Of a stretch of 64,000 nucleotides of DNA, positions 26,501 through 38,509 are shown piece by piece. Numbering within the stretch: position 1 is the stretch's first letter; each line of letters starts with the position of its first letter. The stretch comes from Chondrosia reniformis (Eukaryota > Porifera > Demospongiae > Chondrillida > Chondrillidae): the NCBI GenBank assembly GCA_947172415.1, contig OX359198.1, forward strand, positions 1,891,401 through 1,955,400, in the 5' to 3' direction. Position numbers and translations under genes: made by a program. The notes under the pieces are model-generated. The model saw nothing but the letters and a program-made list of their open reading frames with translations. It was not told the DNA's origin and did no database searches.

Positions 26501-29500
26501 GAACATCAAATTTGATTTGATTTATGTACATCTAAATTCACTTCATATTTGGAAGGAACTTCAAATTTGAATTATATACATCTTCCTATTAACTCACAAT
26601 CACACTAGTCTCTCTTGGATAAGCTTTCTCATTTCCTGAAATACTCACAGCTGATGATACAGTTACACTTAGACATTCACTGTTCTCCTGAACCCAACGA
26701 AGAGGAGAACTACTGTTGGAACATCTGGACACTCTGGAGCACTTGTTCTCAACTGTACACCATCCACATAGTCTACCTCCTCCCATCACACAGGAACTGC
26801 AGTCTGTAAAGTTGGAACACTCTTCTACTGGAACACGATACACCTACAATCATGGAGAGGAGAGACAGTGAAGTAGACACTCTCTCCTAACATGATGACA
26901 CAGACACACTCTCCTAACATGATGACACAGACACTCTCCTAACATGATGACACAGACATTCTCTCCTAACATGATGACACAGACATTCTCTCCTAACATG
27001 ATGACACAGACACTCTCTCCTTACATGATGACACAGACACTCTCTCCTAACATGATGACACAGACACTCTCTTAACATGATGACACAGACACTCTCTCCT
27101 AACATGATGACACAGACAATCTCTCCTAACATGATGACACAGACACTCTCTTAACATGATGACACAGACACTCTCTCCTAACATGATGACACAGACAATC
27201 TCTCCTAACATAATGACACAGACAATCTCTCCTAACATGATGACACAGACACTCTCTCCTAACATGCATATGATGACACAGACACTCTCTCCGTACATGA
27301 CGACACAGACACTCTCTCCTAACATGATGACACAGACACTCTCTCCTAACATGATGACACAGACACTCTCTCCTAACATGATGACACAGACACTCTCTCC
27401 TAACATGATGACACAGACACTCTCTCCTAACATGATGACACAGACACTCTCTCCTAACATGATGACACAGACACTCTCTCCTACACTGTAAAAACTGGTG
27501 TGCTAATTTAGCACATGTGCTCTTTCGCACACGTGCTGAAATGACACACTTCTGCACCTACACAGTGCAATTTCAACATATGTGTTATTTTGACACACAT
27601 AAGTGTGCTGAAACAACGCACTTAACTGCTTATAAGCAGAATTGTTGACACATGTGCTATATTAGCACACTAGTTATGTGCTAAATTGGCACATTTCACC
27701 ACTTACACAGTATCAATTTGACATAGTGTGCTGAAACAACACACTTATATATATAAACCCTAAAAATGTATCAATTTGATACATGACAATGCATATACGT
27801 ATATATACAGTACAAGTTACAATATACTAAGGTTATATATATATATGTAGTGTGCTGAAATTTGAATATACAGTGGGCACTGGTTTAACCGACCTCGAGT
27901 TAACCGACAACCTTATTTAACCGAACGAATCGACTGAAACCAATCTAAATCGTATTCCCCGTAATACTTTAGGCCCTCGTATATCCGACCTCAGTTTATC
28001 CGGTTTATCCGTGTCCGACACAATTTTCTTATACAGATTTACAGATTTAGGTGTGCGTATATTTTTAACCTTTATTATCTGACAGTTACACGGAGTAGAT
28101 TAAGAAAGTTTCAGAGAAAAACGATCGAATGTGAGTGATATCCTTAAAGAATTGTCCTTGAAGAGGATTCCAACAGCACAAAGAGGAGACTACCACACCA
28201 CGAGAAGATGAAATAAGCGTTTTTGATTATTCACACTTAAGGTTGTCTATCTTATTCATTATTTTGCAACCCTTTTTATCTGACACCTGATTTATCCGAA
28301 ATTATTGGTTGAAAGAAACAGTGTCAGTTAAACCAGGGCCCACTCTATAATAGAACATTTCACACATGATCTAATTGACAGTTCAAAGTCCTCATTGTTG
28401 ATATAATGGATACATAAAAGGTCATGCATCAATATAAAAACATCAGTATACATTATTTAAAAAAAAGGAAAATAATATATAGGTCTGTACAGAAAATAGT
28501 TTGTTGGGGCATATGTACCAAATAGTGGAATTTAGGAGTCAGGTGAAAGTCAGAATAGACTTGTCTAAATCGAACGTGGCGATCTTCAATAAGAACTGCC
28601 AACAGAGCACAGCCATCTGAGTTTAATACTATCCCTAACATATTTATCTTGTATATATGTTGTGTTATTCTGCTCAAAAATATCACATAATTCAAAGGCA
28701 GTGTCCCATTCTGGATGTTGCATTATATTAGCATCACTGTGGGCATTCATTACTTCACTCGCTCTTCCTTTAACTTCAGCAACCACTTTCTGCACTAATG
28801 TATCCGTAAATGATAATACTTTAGCCACTGTAGGCTGTGTCAAACCCTGTTCTCTTAGGGACAAAACAAACTCTGGGGCATCCCAGTTATCAGCATTGAC
28901 CGGTAAAACTACGGTCTGACTTGTTTGGAGGCAATTCTAGATCTGGAAGCTCAGCAAAATTTGAGCTCGGTATTAAAGTGGCTGAAGCACGATGGCTATG
29001 TTGGAGGTGGGGTAGCTACTTCTTGAATGAAGTCCACTTATTAAACGAAAGCCCAGACTTTTCGTAGGAACATTGGACTAAAAACTGAGGTTGGTGCTGG
29101 TGAAAAGTAACAACATGCTTTACGTGATCCTCTGTCCAAGAAAACTGAAAATTACAAAGAGAACATTGAATTAACGCTCCGGCCAGTGTGCTATGACGTC
29201 ACTAATTAATTGACTAATCATATGCGCAAACGTTTATTTTGTAAAAAGAGCGGTTACTTTAAGGGGCGTAAAAAGGGGCGTTTCAGTAGCGAAGTTTTAG
29301 CAGACGATCACAAATGGCAATGGAAGATTACAGCATTAACGAAGTGAGAGACTGGCTTAAATAAAAGGGTATCAATGGCGATATTCAATTAACATTTACA
29401 GGTAAGCCTTTCAGTAACTTCCGTACAGTAATTTGTAAATGCGGGGTAACTTGGAACAAATCCTTACCTTCAACATAGCCGTATGAACTGTGCTGCAGTC

Positions 29501-32500
29501 CTATTTAAAGGCTCAAGGCAAAATTGTGTTCTACTCACTGTCTTTGTTGCTGACTTGTAAACAATTGAACGGGTAACGACTTAAAAGGGAAAGTATGATA
29601 AAAGGTTCACTTGTCGAACAGCCAGTTAACTTCTCGGAATATTTACATAGCTTCGGCGTATATATCCATCCTACGTTTTCGTTTTTATATCTTCATTGTT
29701 GAAGTGTAGGCTTTGAAGTAGAAATTACCGTTATTTCTCAATTACGCAATATATAAAAAATGGCCGCCAAAAACACTTTAATTCTAAGGTCTTAAGTCAT
29801 CTTTTCGATAATGTTAATTTACAAAATTCGCTTGGAGACCTTTAAATATATTATATAATAACGATTTATGTCTTCAAAAAGCTTCTAATAATAACTTTTA
29901 GAGTAGTCGGCGAATTTAGGTTATTGCATCATCTTAAAATGGCCGCTTTAGCGTTACTACTTTTAAAACGCTCGGTGCAGTCAGAAGGAGACATTTTGCC
30001 ATAATTTATAGTGCATTGATCACACAAAAGGCGTATTATAACGAATGTAGCTACACAGTCAGTTTTTTGTAAAAGATTGCCGCCACTGAAGAAATGTTTA
30101 CTTAAACATGAAGTCCATATAAAATTTGTATAGCTACTCTGAGGAGAAAATACCTAACGGATATTGGCGTTATTCTCATCCACTTTCTGGTGACATGTTT
30201 GGCACCATTCTGATCCTTTAACCTAGCAGAATTGTTCCCTACATGCATGGGGTAAGTTTTTTTCTTTTAAACCTTTATATTACTATTAAGTGTATGAAAA
30301 GATCATTTTACTGTATACATTTTGTCACCTTTTGAGGTGTGAAATGCTTGGAATGTGCAAAACAAATTCTTATGAATATAGAAAATGACATAGATGGTCC
30401 AGCTTTTCAAGAACCTATTGGCTCATTAGAAGAATTTAAGGATCTAGTGCCAAAGGCTGCCTGTCGATTAGAATAAAGAAGTACTTTAAGGATGACTTTC
30501 AGATAAATGGTGGTTTAGTTGAAGATGCAGTAAGTTTGGATAATAGTCCTAAGGTTGACTCAATTGACTCTCCTGTATTGTATGGTCCAGGTGAAGATTT
30601 CACCACTTCCACACTGATTCTTCCTTTAAAGCACAGCAGCCAAGTTTCAAGTTAGTGTGCATATACCTCTTTGTATTCAATTGCTTAAATTAATTGGAGC
30701 ATGCATAATGTAGGCATAAAAGGCAAGGAGAATGTTTACCAACTGAGATGGAGCTACCAACTCACTATCCACCTCAACTTCAAAAGAACATTGATACCTG
30801 AGTGAGAACTGCACTCTTAATGAGCCAGCAAGAAATCGGTTAATTCGTATCTTGTGTTATTTTTTTATTTGAAGGTCAGTACTTAATTCTTAATTGCTAC
30901 ATTTTCAGATTTGCTACATATATATATACAACTTATACACTTTATCTATAGGTGCAGAATCCAAACCCTGCCCAATACTTTGCAATGTCTTCTGCCACAG
31001 TAAGGAAGTTTCCTTAACTTCGAAGTACTTAACATTTGTAAATAGGTACACTATAACTTTTACTATTATTTTATTATATATATTTTTGCTGTAGTATAAT
31101 TAATCCTTTTTATTGGTTTTATATTTTTATTGAACTGCATCAGTCTATTTATAACCAATTTGGATTCATTGCATGAAATCAGGAATGGGAATTTGATTCA
31201 GTATAGCACATCATTAAATTGCACACTAGCTATTCAGCACACCTAAAAGTGTGCTGAAATTGCATGTGCTATAATAGCACACTAGCTATTCAGCACACCT
31301 AAAAGTGTGCTGAAATTGCATGTGCTATAATAGCACACTAGCTTTCAGCACACCTAAAAGTGTGCTAAAACTGGAGACATCCAAATAACACACTTAAGTG
31401 TGCTAAAATAGCACATCATTTTTTACAGTGTAACATGATGACACAGACACTCTCTTAACATGATGACACAGACACTCTCTCCTAACATGATGACACAGAC
31501 ACTCTCTCCTAACATGATGACACAGAACACTCTCCTAACATGATGACACAGACACTCTCTCCTAACATGATGACACAGCCACTCTCTCCTAGAATGATGA
31601 CACAGACACTCTCTCCTAACATGATGACACAGAACACTCTCCTAACATGATGACACAGACACTCTCTCCTAACATGATGACACAGACACTCTCTCCTAGA
31701 ATGATGACACAGACACTCTCTCCGTACATGATGACACAGACACTCTCTCCTAACATGATGACACAGACACTCTCTCCTAACATGATGATACAGACACTCT
31801 CCTAACATGATGATACAGACACTCTCTCCTAACATGATGACACAGACACTCTCTCCTAACATGATGACACAGACACTCTCTCCTAACATGATGATACAGA
31901 CACTCTCCTAACATGATGATACAGACACTCTCTCCTAACATGATGACACAGGCACTCACTTCATCTTCAGTCAGTCCATACACATAATCAGATCCTTTTG
32001 CATACTCTAATGTTACTATTGGTTTAGCAGACACTTTCCATGTTTGCTCTGGCATTGATGTGTCTGATACAGGAGTAGTCAAGTTTGGAGTAGTCAAGTT
32101 TGGAGTAGTGAACTACACAATGAAGTATGTATTATTGTTATATACAATTGAGAACATACATTAATATTCTTTTTACCTTTCTAATTTCTCCCATGTCTGT
32201 TCCAATAAATAACACTGTTACATCATTAACTATAAACACTGTTGTTGAAGATATTGTCACTCCATTGATCTGGAAAAGAGGGTTTTCATCCTGGACTGGT
32301 CCAGCTGTTGGATTAAGGTCATTTTCCGTAGACAACCTTTGTGGTCCACGAGTACCAAATGGACTACTCTTTTCCAAATCACAAAATTCCTGCAAAAATA
32401 GACAATTTTTAAACGTGCAGAAAGTGTTCGATTTAGTTGGGACCAAATGTATACACTTTGCTGTCAGTTGGACTAGTTAAAAAAGAAACAAGAAATTGTA

Positions 32501-33518
32501 ATTGTAAAATCAAGAAAATTGTACTTACTATAGAGTCACCGAGTTCACATTGTCTCAATTCTGAAGTCCAAATAGGACTTAGATCAATGGTGGTAGATGT
32601 ACAAGTTGTAAATGTAAAATTAGCAGCAGAATCAATTGCAGAAATAGGAAAACTACAAATGTTCGTATCTCCTGTATCTGTTGAGAATACTGAAACCACA
32701 AGTGTTGGTTCATCTACTCCACCTTCAACAAGTAAGAAGTTAGCACTGATCAGTGCATTGTCAAAATCCACTAATATTGGAGTAGTTTCTTGTCCACAGA
32801 ACAATCCTACTTCATACCAGCTGTCCCATTCACTTCCATCACACAATCTGACAATTCTGACAGCATCACTGATACTTGCATCACTTCCAACTAAATATAC
32901 AAAGTTACCAACTCTTGTTCCTCCTTCGTATGTTCTAGAGAAGCCACTTGATGAAACTATTTGAGGACTATCTAAATCTCGTGCTGCACTGCCATCAGAA
33001 AATTGATATTTTCCGTGATACAATCTGTTAGCTCCGCTCCCATCTGGTCCACTTGTAGCTACAAAGAACGTCTCTTCTCCTTCAACGAAACCTCTACTTA
33101 CTGAATATGAACTAGTCGATGGCGTTCTAATATTAAGTCCCAATGGAGTAAGACGAGCTCTAGCTAACTCGGTCAGAGTAGAACTGTTGTGTATCGTACA
33201 AAAGGCATTCTCTTCGGTAGAAGGCGTCCAACAGATGACAAGACGATCTTCCTCGATTGATAGTACGATTCCTCGTGGAGTCGTACTTATGTTCGAAAGG
33301 GACATCATCACGGTAGAAAGATCTTCTGATAACATGTAGACAGCTCCTCCCGACTTTTCATCTAACACGAACACTCTCCCAGATTCAGCTACCACTAGTT
33401 TGCTGAGACTACCTGAAGGAAGACCTCCTCCAGAGCTAAGTTGAGCACCAGAGAACTGAGTAAAAGCTATAATTATCAAGATAAAAAGTAATCTGCAATT
33501 GAGATTATAGGTAACCAT
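17147..33518 (-). CDS. Gene B: plexin-type ectodomain receptor with a phosphotyrosine-motif tail, no RasGAP
   Basis: Exons on the minus strand: 33518-32529, 32389-32177, 32112-31960, 26843-26598, 26382-26229, 24687-24585, 24474-24378, 24300-24172, 23975-23759, 23592-23411, 21671-21274, 21057-20872, 20261-20165, 20054-19839, 19492-19343, 18953-18668, 17598-17147. These give 4269 coding bases (1422 residues plus stop), phases consistent throughout and identical to gene C for exons 1-16. Layout: signal peptide, Sema, PSI/IPT stalk, transmembrane helix, coiled coil, then a 150-residue tail with nine tyrosines. RBD and both GAP halves are missing, and no GAP exons are visible anywhere to its 3' side. 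Likely binds the same ligands as gene C but signals through SH2/PTB adaptors. Function of the tail is inferred; a regulatory or decoy role is the alternative. Confidence 0.88.
17599..18667 (-). other. Gene B intron 16 (1069 bases)
   Basis: This is the intron at the junction between the plexin-derived part and the new tail. I looked for relics of the GAP-entry exon (AFTELQ-type) on the minus strand and saw none. Confidence 0.6.
18668..18953 (-). CDS. Gene B exon 16: transmembrane helix and coiled coil
   Basis: Residues 1178-1273. Hydrophobic span from about 1196 to 1225 ([13 protein letters not shown] onward) ending CCVCGY, then a basic stop-transfer RRKSKR. A charged heptad-like stretch follows ([20 protein letters not shown] and beyond) that could form a dimer coiled coil. 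The exon is 13 codons longer than in gene C but ends in the same phase 1. Confidence 0.88.
19343..26843 (-). CDS. Gene B exons 4-15: PSI and IPT stalk
   Basis: Same exon order and phases as gene C exons 4-15. PSI modules in exon 4 ([14 protein letters not shown]), exons 6-7 (CTWC) and exon 10 (CGYC); IPT strands in exon 11. Small length differences: exon 9 is two codons shorter and exon 13 one codon longer than in gene C. Exon 14 uses a donor reading gtatgt. Confidence 0.88.
21672..23410 (-). other. Gene B intron 10 (1739 bases)
   Basis: Contains a catc microsatellite at 21721-21815. Two overlapping minus-strand open frames at 22709-22956 show no family resemblance. Nothing else recognisable. 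Confidence 0.7.
25140..26130. repeat. Dispersed repeat with terminal hairpin, gene B intron 5
   Basis: Starts with a hairpin (arms around ctatacacatcacttctatg and its complement, 25159-25253). Shares many blocks with 11430-12115 in pseudogene A intron 1 (cttggcgaaaa, gttcgcat.ttagcgctag, gggcggccat) and in part with 15510-15780. Probably a non-autonomous DNA element; family not recognised. Confidence 0.7.
26878..27485. repeat. 27-base minisatellite, gene B intron 3 (3' part)
   Basis: About 22 copies of ctctctcctaacatgatgacacagaca with single-base and length variants. Continuous in origin with the array at 31432-31955; the two are separated by a transposon. Confidence 0.95.
27871..28345. mobile_element. 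Pogo/Tigger-like MITE nested in the CACTA-like element
   Basis: About 475 bases, with TIR CAGTGGGCACTGGTTTAACC at left and its imperfect complement (aaccagggcccact) at right, between TA dinucleotides. The TIR style (CAGT..., GGTTAACCGA-type) is that of pogo/Tigger elements. No transposase frame is visible. Confidence 0.75.
28500..29165 (-). pseudogene. Degraded zinc-finger transposon protein gene
   Basis: Minus-strand frames read, in order, a C2H2-like part ([22 protein letters not shown]), a region [17 protein letters not shown], then QDKYVR, and finally LIEDRHVRF and [12 protein letters not shown]. This order recalls, from memory, uncharacterised zinc-finger proteins repeated in fish, cnidarian and sponge genomes. 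The reading frame shifts near 28900 and the protein stops shortly after HMPQQ, so it is incomplete. It may be the element's transposase or a remnant of it. Confidence 0.5.
29314..30650 (+). pseudogene. Degraded SAM-domain gene carried by the transposon
   Basis: Exon 1 (29314-29401) reads [15 protein letters not shown] and has a TAA inside; it ends with a good donor (gtaagc). Exon 2 starts at 30382 after an AG and continues in matching phase: [20 protein letters not shown], then frame change before KKYFKDDF. This is the beginning and end of a sterile alpha motif. It is divergently arranged to the zinc-finger gene at 28500-29165. SAM recognition is from motif pattern only. Confidence 0.5.
31432..31955. 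repeat. 27-base minisatellite, gene B intron 3 (5' part)
   Basis: About 19 copies of the same 27-base unit, beginning next to the exon 3 donor. Each unit read on the coding strand spells nine codons (MLGESVCVI) without stops, which creates long false open frames. Confidence 0.95.
31960..33518 (-). CDS. Gene B exons 1-3: signal peptide and Sema domain
   Basis: Residues 1-452. The signal peptide ([19 protein letters not shown]) resembles gene A's, not gene C's. From QLSSGGG on, exon 1 differs from gene C by about ten residues in some 300. Exon 3 carries a five-residue duplication (NLTTP twice) relative to gene C. Introns 1 and 2 are almost or fully identical to those of gene C. Confidence 0.9.
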
Positions 33519-33599
33519 TTTTGTCCGACCTACACTCGGAACGTACGTATATGCATGATCTTCATAGCTATGTTAATTATGTTTCTAAATATAGGTATG

Positions 33600-36200
33600 T
33601 ATGTCTTAGTCATGTGAGTTGTTAGATGGAGAGGTTGAAGACATTCTGTGGGAGAAGTTCTCTAATGTGGCTAGTAATATAATGCGGTTGTGCATGGTGC
33701 TTGGTTGTGCATGTGTTACATCCCTCCTATCTCATCTGGGAGAGAGGTGAGCATTGAGGAGAGGTGACAGTGTTTGTCTGAACAAGTTAGCAAGTATATA
33801 TGTTAGCCTTGAAACGGTGTTTCTCTGTGAGGATTTCAATGTGAGTTGTGGCCATGCATGTGGAGGAGGTGAAATGTCTAAGTGATAGACATTCAGAAGA
33901 TCAGGTGATTACTGAGCAGGGTATAGAGTGCTGTTGGATTTCACTAAGTCACTAGGTCTCTGTGGGGCCAATGGCACCGCTAGCTAGCGATATCTCTCTG
34001 GAGGTCTGTTCTCCCATCTTCTCTCAAAAGTCATCTCCTTCACTGGTCACTTGAGCCTTGGTCTCTAGCTCCTTCCTTGAGATCAGGTGAGTCAGCTGAA
34101 GGAGAATAGGTCAACAATTCAGTCACACACACAGTCCTCTTTTATGGGATGTGGTACTGGATGTAATATGGTGATGTTGAATGGTCCAGTGGTGAACTTG
34201 ATGATACTTCAGGGGAGTTCTCTGGTATATAAGTTCAAATATATATATATATAATATATGTGATTCCAGATTGGTATACCTTGGTGATAAGGAGAGGGAT
34301 ACTGAGAACATTGTGGAGGCACTGCTTAGTTTTGATGGTGATCAGGATCATAGATGATATTTATGACCAGTTGACTAGTCTGATATTTAGTGGGCTATAT
34401 ACAAATATGTGTCATCCCATGAGCACTTCTAAATGGAAGCATGGGTGGTTTACTGAAGAGCTTCAGCTATATGAGGAAGTCATTTCATCAAGCTGAGCGT
34501 GCTAGCTAAGAACTAAAGACAGTGAGGGTAGAAGGAGGGAGAGCCTATATGAAGGCTGTTTGAAGCTCCAAAAAGTAGTTTCTTTGGTCTCAACAGCAAA
34601 CCTTGGAGAATTTATTGGGTAACCCCAATAAATGGTGGTGGAGGGAGGTCAAAAAGCTGGGCATTGCTTATAGGAATAAGTCAGCAGGGTGTCTTGGCCA
34701 AGTTTGTGATGACAAGGGTGCAGTGCAATCTGGTGAAGAGGCTGTAAAAGTCTGGAGTGCATGAACACTTCAGGGAGGTATTGCAAGGTGGGGAGTCACC
34801 AGTTGGTAGCTCTGAACCTAGTGTATGTAGTGAAGTAAATCAGGGTAAGCATGTAGTGTAGTAGCCTAGGATTTGATGATAAACTTACCGGAGAAGAGGT
34901 GTGGGCATTGGGTAAAGCTATATAAGAGAAGGAAGTCTCCGGGTAGCTAGGTATGGTATCTCTGTTGAGATGATGAGTGTGGAGGCTGTGATGTGTGGGC
35001 TGGTGAATTTGCAACGTTTGGAGTTGTTCCCTCTACTTATGGAAACGTTCAATTATTGTGCCAATCTCAAAGGGGAGAGTGAAAGGAGTCTGCAGCACCA
35101 ATGACTTCAGAGGCATGCATATCCTTGACCTCCTTGGTTGGTATGATCATGTGTGTGGTCCTGAACAATCGGCTGGCCAGCTTTTTGGAAGCTGAAGAGA
35201 TTTTGGCTGATGAGCAAGGTGGTTTTGTATAGGGGTTGCAGAGATCAGATCTTGTCGCTACTGTTGATCCATGGTGGGTTTACGATCGCGTGAACAGGGT
35301 GAGGTTGTGGGACTGTCTGAGGCAATATGGCATTGGTAGGCATTTTCTTGCATTCTTGAAGGGTCTGTACAATGGCAGTGTGGCTCATGCAGGTGAGAAT
35401 TGATGACCGTTTAGGTGAGGAACTTGCAGTAACTAATGGTTAACTTGCGTCAAGGATGTGTTCTGTCTCTGCTTCTGTTTTCTTTACTTAATAAATAGCT
35501 TGGTATTGTGGGGTTTTGTGTGGAGGAAGGATGGTGTCTAGCCTGCTGTTTAAGGATGACACGGCCATGTTGGCAGAGATCAGAATGCAGAGAATATGAA
35601 GAGGAGTCTACAATTGCAAACTTGGTATGAGAAATGGTCTGTAGAGATTAATGCAGGGAAGAGTGCTTTATGATGCACATGAGAAAAAGAGATGCGGGTA
35701 GATCTTCTGATACTTTCAATATTGGTGAGGAGAAGTCCCTTTACAAGTATTTGGGTTGTGTGGTAGATGAGTTCCTGGACTGTTCTAGTATGGTGGGGCA
35801 TCAGGTGAAGTTGGGATCACAGGCAGGGGTGCATGGTTGTGGAGGTGTTGGGAGTCAGTGGGAGAGATGAATGGTAGATATTTTATACAGTTGATGCAGT
35901 CACCAAAGTTTATAATTTTGTGGCTACTTAAGGAGAATGGTGGTGAATCACGGTGCTAGGACGTGGCCAGCAAGAGTCACAGACGCGTGATGATGATGTT
36001 GAGAGGTGGGACAGCCGAAAGTGGAGGATGTTACCCATTGGCTGCTTGAGTGTAATGCATGGTGCACCAAACACCAGCCTCTCTTACAGACAATGAGGCA
36101 CATAGCCAACGCTTTTGACAATCTGTACAAGGATGAGAAATTATATATAGTTCTAGTTCTGGACAAGGGATGCCAGCATTAGTCAATATACTGAAGAGTA
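33600..36200 (+). mobile_element. Degraded LINE (reverse transcriptase region)
   Basis: Frames read WFTEELQLY (between endonuclease and RT), NPNKWWWREVKKLG, IIVPISKGRVKG, LRQGCVLSLLLFSLLN and KSLYKYLGCVVDEFLD, the expected order in non-LTR retrotransposons. There are many stops and frameshifts between them. It fills most of the divergent region between genes B and C. The clade (CR1/Jockey/RTE) is not decided. Confidence 0.7.
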
Positions 36201-36742
36201 TTTTGACTGTTCGGTTTTAGTAACGAAGCAAATGCCTCCTTTTTTGTAGTTGCTGAACTGACTATTGAGTTTATGTATTATTGTAGCACTAGGACATATT
36301 CATTACTGATATAACTATCATTGATGACATCTACAGCTAATTATATAATGTATGTATGTAATTGGGTGTAAATGTAACTGTATATATCTTTTTTTCTTCA
36401 TCATATCTTGCCAGTGCAGTATGTCTATATACACAACTATATAGTCTCACGTAGCCCAGACCGCTATTTCGCCTCCATATTTTCTTGATGATGTCATACT
36501 GTCAGCCAGTCTCGAGCTCTTCACACAGTGTGCTCTCATTGGGGAATACAAGTAGTAGGTTTTAGGTACCCTGTAGCCCACAACTACCTTCACAACAAAC
36601 CAAGAGTTGCACTGTTATTGCAGGTAAACAGTACATGAAGTACACTAAATTACCATAGATTACATAAATACGTATGTATATATATATATATATAGGATTT
36701 TGGCTTAAGCTTTCAATGTAGTGTAAGTTATATAAGAGTTAC

Positions 36743-37530
36743 TTTGATGTATATAGTGCTATCAGTAGAGGATACTGTATGCTTCGAAGGAGTCAAGTTT
36801 GGCTGCACTGCTAAGACCAAGGAGTCCCTGCATGTACCTATTATGTCCTCTAACTTATTGAGGCTTTCTCTCAATTTCTTCAGTTTGTCTAAGTCTCTAA
36901 TACATTGGTAACACAATATAGCGCTGCCTTAAAATGTAATAAAAAGTCGTTTCACTCAATCTCTTGCATTAGAACACTTATATTCTAAATAATAAATATG
37001 TACACCAGGATCTTCGCTGGTTAAATTGTCTTATATAATTACAAGCAGCCTGCAGCCAACATCTCTTCCGGGCAAGCTCCAGTAAGACATGGGACCAAGA
37101 CAAAGTTCTTTTAAACATTAACTGAACTAATTCATTATTAATTAACAGCTATATACCATATCTATTCATTACCTATTTACCCCTCTACCACATGCCTTGC
37201 CAGGTAACTCAATGGTTACACAATTTATTTTCTTTAACCCTGAGACCGAGGCCCTTACAACACTCCCAGATTTAATCTCATTCAGTTCTTTTATATATTT
37301 TCTATCTGTACAAATCTATTCAATAATTGGCCCCCTTTTGAATTTGTTTCTTCAAAGTCCTCAATATATCCTTTCCTGTAGGCGTACTGTGGATAAATGA
37401 CATCTGCTTCAGTGCAGGAATCCCTATGTAGGAGTTTTCTCTTCTTAATTTGCATGAAGCTGCTGAGATTCTTGCACAAGCAACAAAGCTCCATCGTGCT
37501 GCTGTCTATACGGCTGTCAAGTTCCAATTC
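36743..37530 (-). pseudogene. Cysteine-rich N-terminal domain fragment of an unidentified gene
   Basis: Minus strand. First piece (about 37530-37400) reads ELCCLCKNLSSFMQIKKRKL and LLHRDSC; second piece (about 36930-36743, with donor gtaact) reads CYQCIRDLDKLKKLRESLNK. CxxC...C plus CxxC followed by leucine-rich helix is the pattern of ZAD-like or transposon-borne zinc-binding N-termini. No further exons are seen, so it is a fragment. Confidence 0.4.
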
Positions 37531-37639
37531 GTGAAGCCTTTCTTGGTTATACAACGCGTTATAAGGTATGAATATCATTATTACCATGGTAACTGAATAT
37601 TAATGATCCACCAAGTTCTGGCTATTTACCAGACTCTAT

Positions 37640-37745
37640 TTCGCTGAGAGTGGGGACAAGGTGAAATGGCCGGGTGATGGACCTAAGGAAGACCCTGAAA
37701 GAATTAGGATGGGAAAAGGTAGAGCAGGCAGAGGTACATGGCGAG

Positions 37746-37784
<39 letters not shown>

Positions 37785-38392
37785 TCAGGTAGGACAGATC
37801 ATCAGCTGCTGGGGTATATAGATCTAGAGCTGTGAAGACCAGGTGGATGGCTGATCTGGAGAAGATGCCAAAGCTAAAGGTGTTGTGGGAGATTGTGAAG
37901 GGGAACTATAGGGAGAAATGTGTGGATGTGGGAAGCAAGAAGTGCAGAAGGATATTGACATTGACTATAAGTTGAGGGGTGGCACAGCAGAGCTGAAAGA
38001 GGAGACTATGGAAGTTGGAGAGAACAAGCAAGAGAAGAAAGAATCTGTTCATTGTGTTCTGTTCCAGATGTGGAGCACTTTCTGCTGAGATGTGGATTTT
38101 TCTCAGAAGAGCAAAAGGCCTCCTTGCTCAAATGCAGAAAGTTGGTGTTGAGATGGATCAAAAGGATGACAGGAGAAAGATAGCGACAATTCTAGGAAAG
38201 AGGAAGGAGTGGGAAGTATTCTGTAGGGGATGTAGGACAAGAGATTAGATTCATAGACATCATTCACATGGTCACAATGTGTTGTTTTGTTACTCTGCCA
38301 AATATTTCTTTCTCTTTTTTCTTTTATTTTTCTTCTGTTTTGTTCTGTATAAAATAAAATTTTACGCGTCAAGAAAAGGAAAAAAAAGGAAA
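37640..38392 (+). mobile_element. LINE 3' end remnant
   Basis: Frames give PDVEHFLLRCGFFSEEQ, the cysteine/histidine end of LINE ORF2, then WEVFCRGCR and an A-rich 3' end just before the gene C promoter. Begins near a (ta)n tract at 37747-37782. May belong to the same insertion as 33600-36200 or to a second one. Confidence 0.6.
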
Positions 38393-38399
38393 TGACTTC

Positions 38400-38509
38400 A
38401 TACCGTCAGGAGTCTTTATTTCCAGCATACGCCTACCTCATGACGTTTTTTCAACTCTAGATAAAAGTCATACATCGTCATATGACGTCCTAGTGCTACC
38501 AAAGGGAAG
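38400..38509 (+). promoter_or_regulatory. Gene C proximal promoter with CRE-like sites
   Basis: This 110-base stretch separates the last LINE remnant from the start codon. It holds TGACG at 38441, CGTCA at 38476, TGACGTC at 38483 and a TATA-like TAGATAAAA at about 38458. CRE-type sites bind CREB/ATF proteins. The site cluster is seen directly; promoter activity is inferred from position. Confidence 0.45.

Larger units (their letters stand above)
27487..31429. mobile_element. 3.9 kb CACTA-like DNA transposon inside the gene B minisatellite
   Basis: Ends are inverted: CACTGTAAAAACTGGTGTGC at left and the complement of CACTGTAAAAAATGATGTGC at right, flanked by TA duplicated from the repeat unit (ctccTA ... 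TAacatg). Both subterminal regions are packed with TGTGCTAA/AGCACA motifs in both orientations. CACTG termini plus subterminal repeat arrays are typical of CACTA (EnSpm/CMC) elements; a 2-base target duplication also fits. Two divergent degraded genes lie inside. Superfamily assignment is moderate; a TA-targeting Tc1/mariner relative is the alternative. Confidence 0.7.

Noticed and set aside
26914-27557. Long open frames of MLGESVCVI or MMTQTLSPN repeats
   Set aside because: They are translations of a 27-base intronic minisatellite whose length is a multiple of three; present on both strands and in several frames.
26870-31960. Regular repeats resembling a CRISPR array
   Set aside because: Units are head-to-tail with no unique spacers, inside an intron of an animal gene; a minisatellite.
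17147-33518. Gene B lacking GAP exons because of an assembly gap
   Set aside because: The tail exon joins in correct phase, has its own stop, and 4 kb of continuous sequence beyond it holds no GAP-like exon; still worth checking with RNA.
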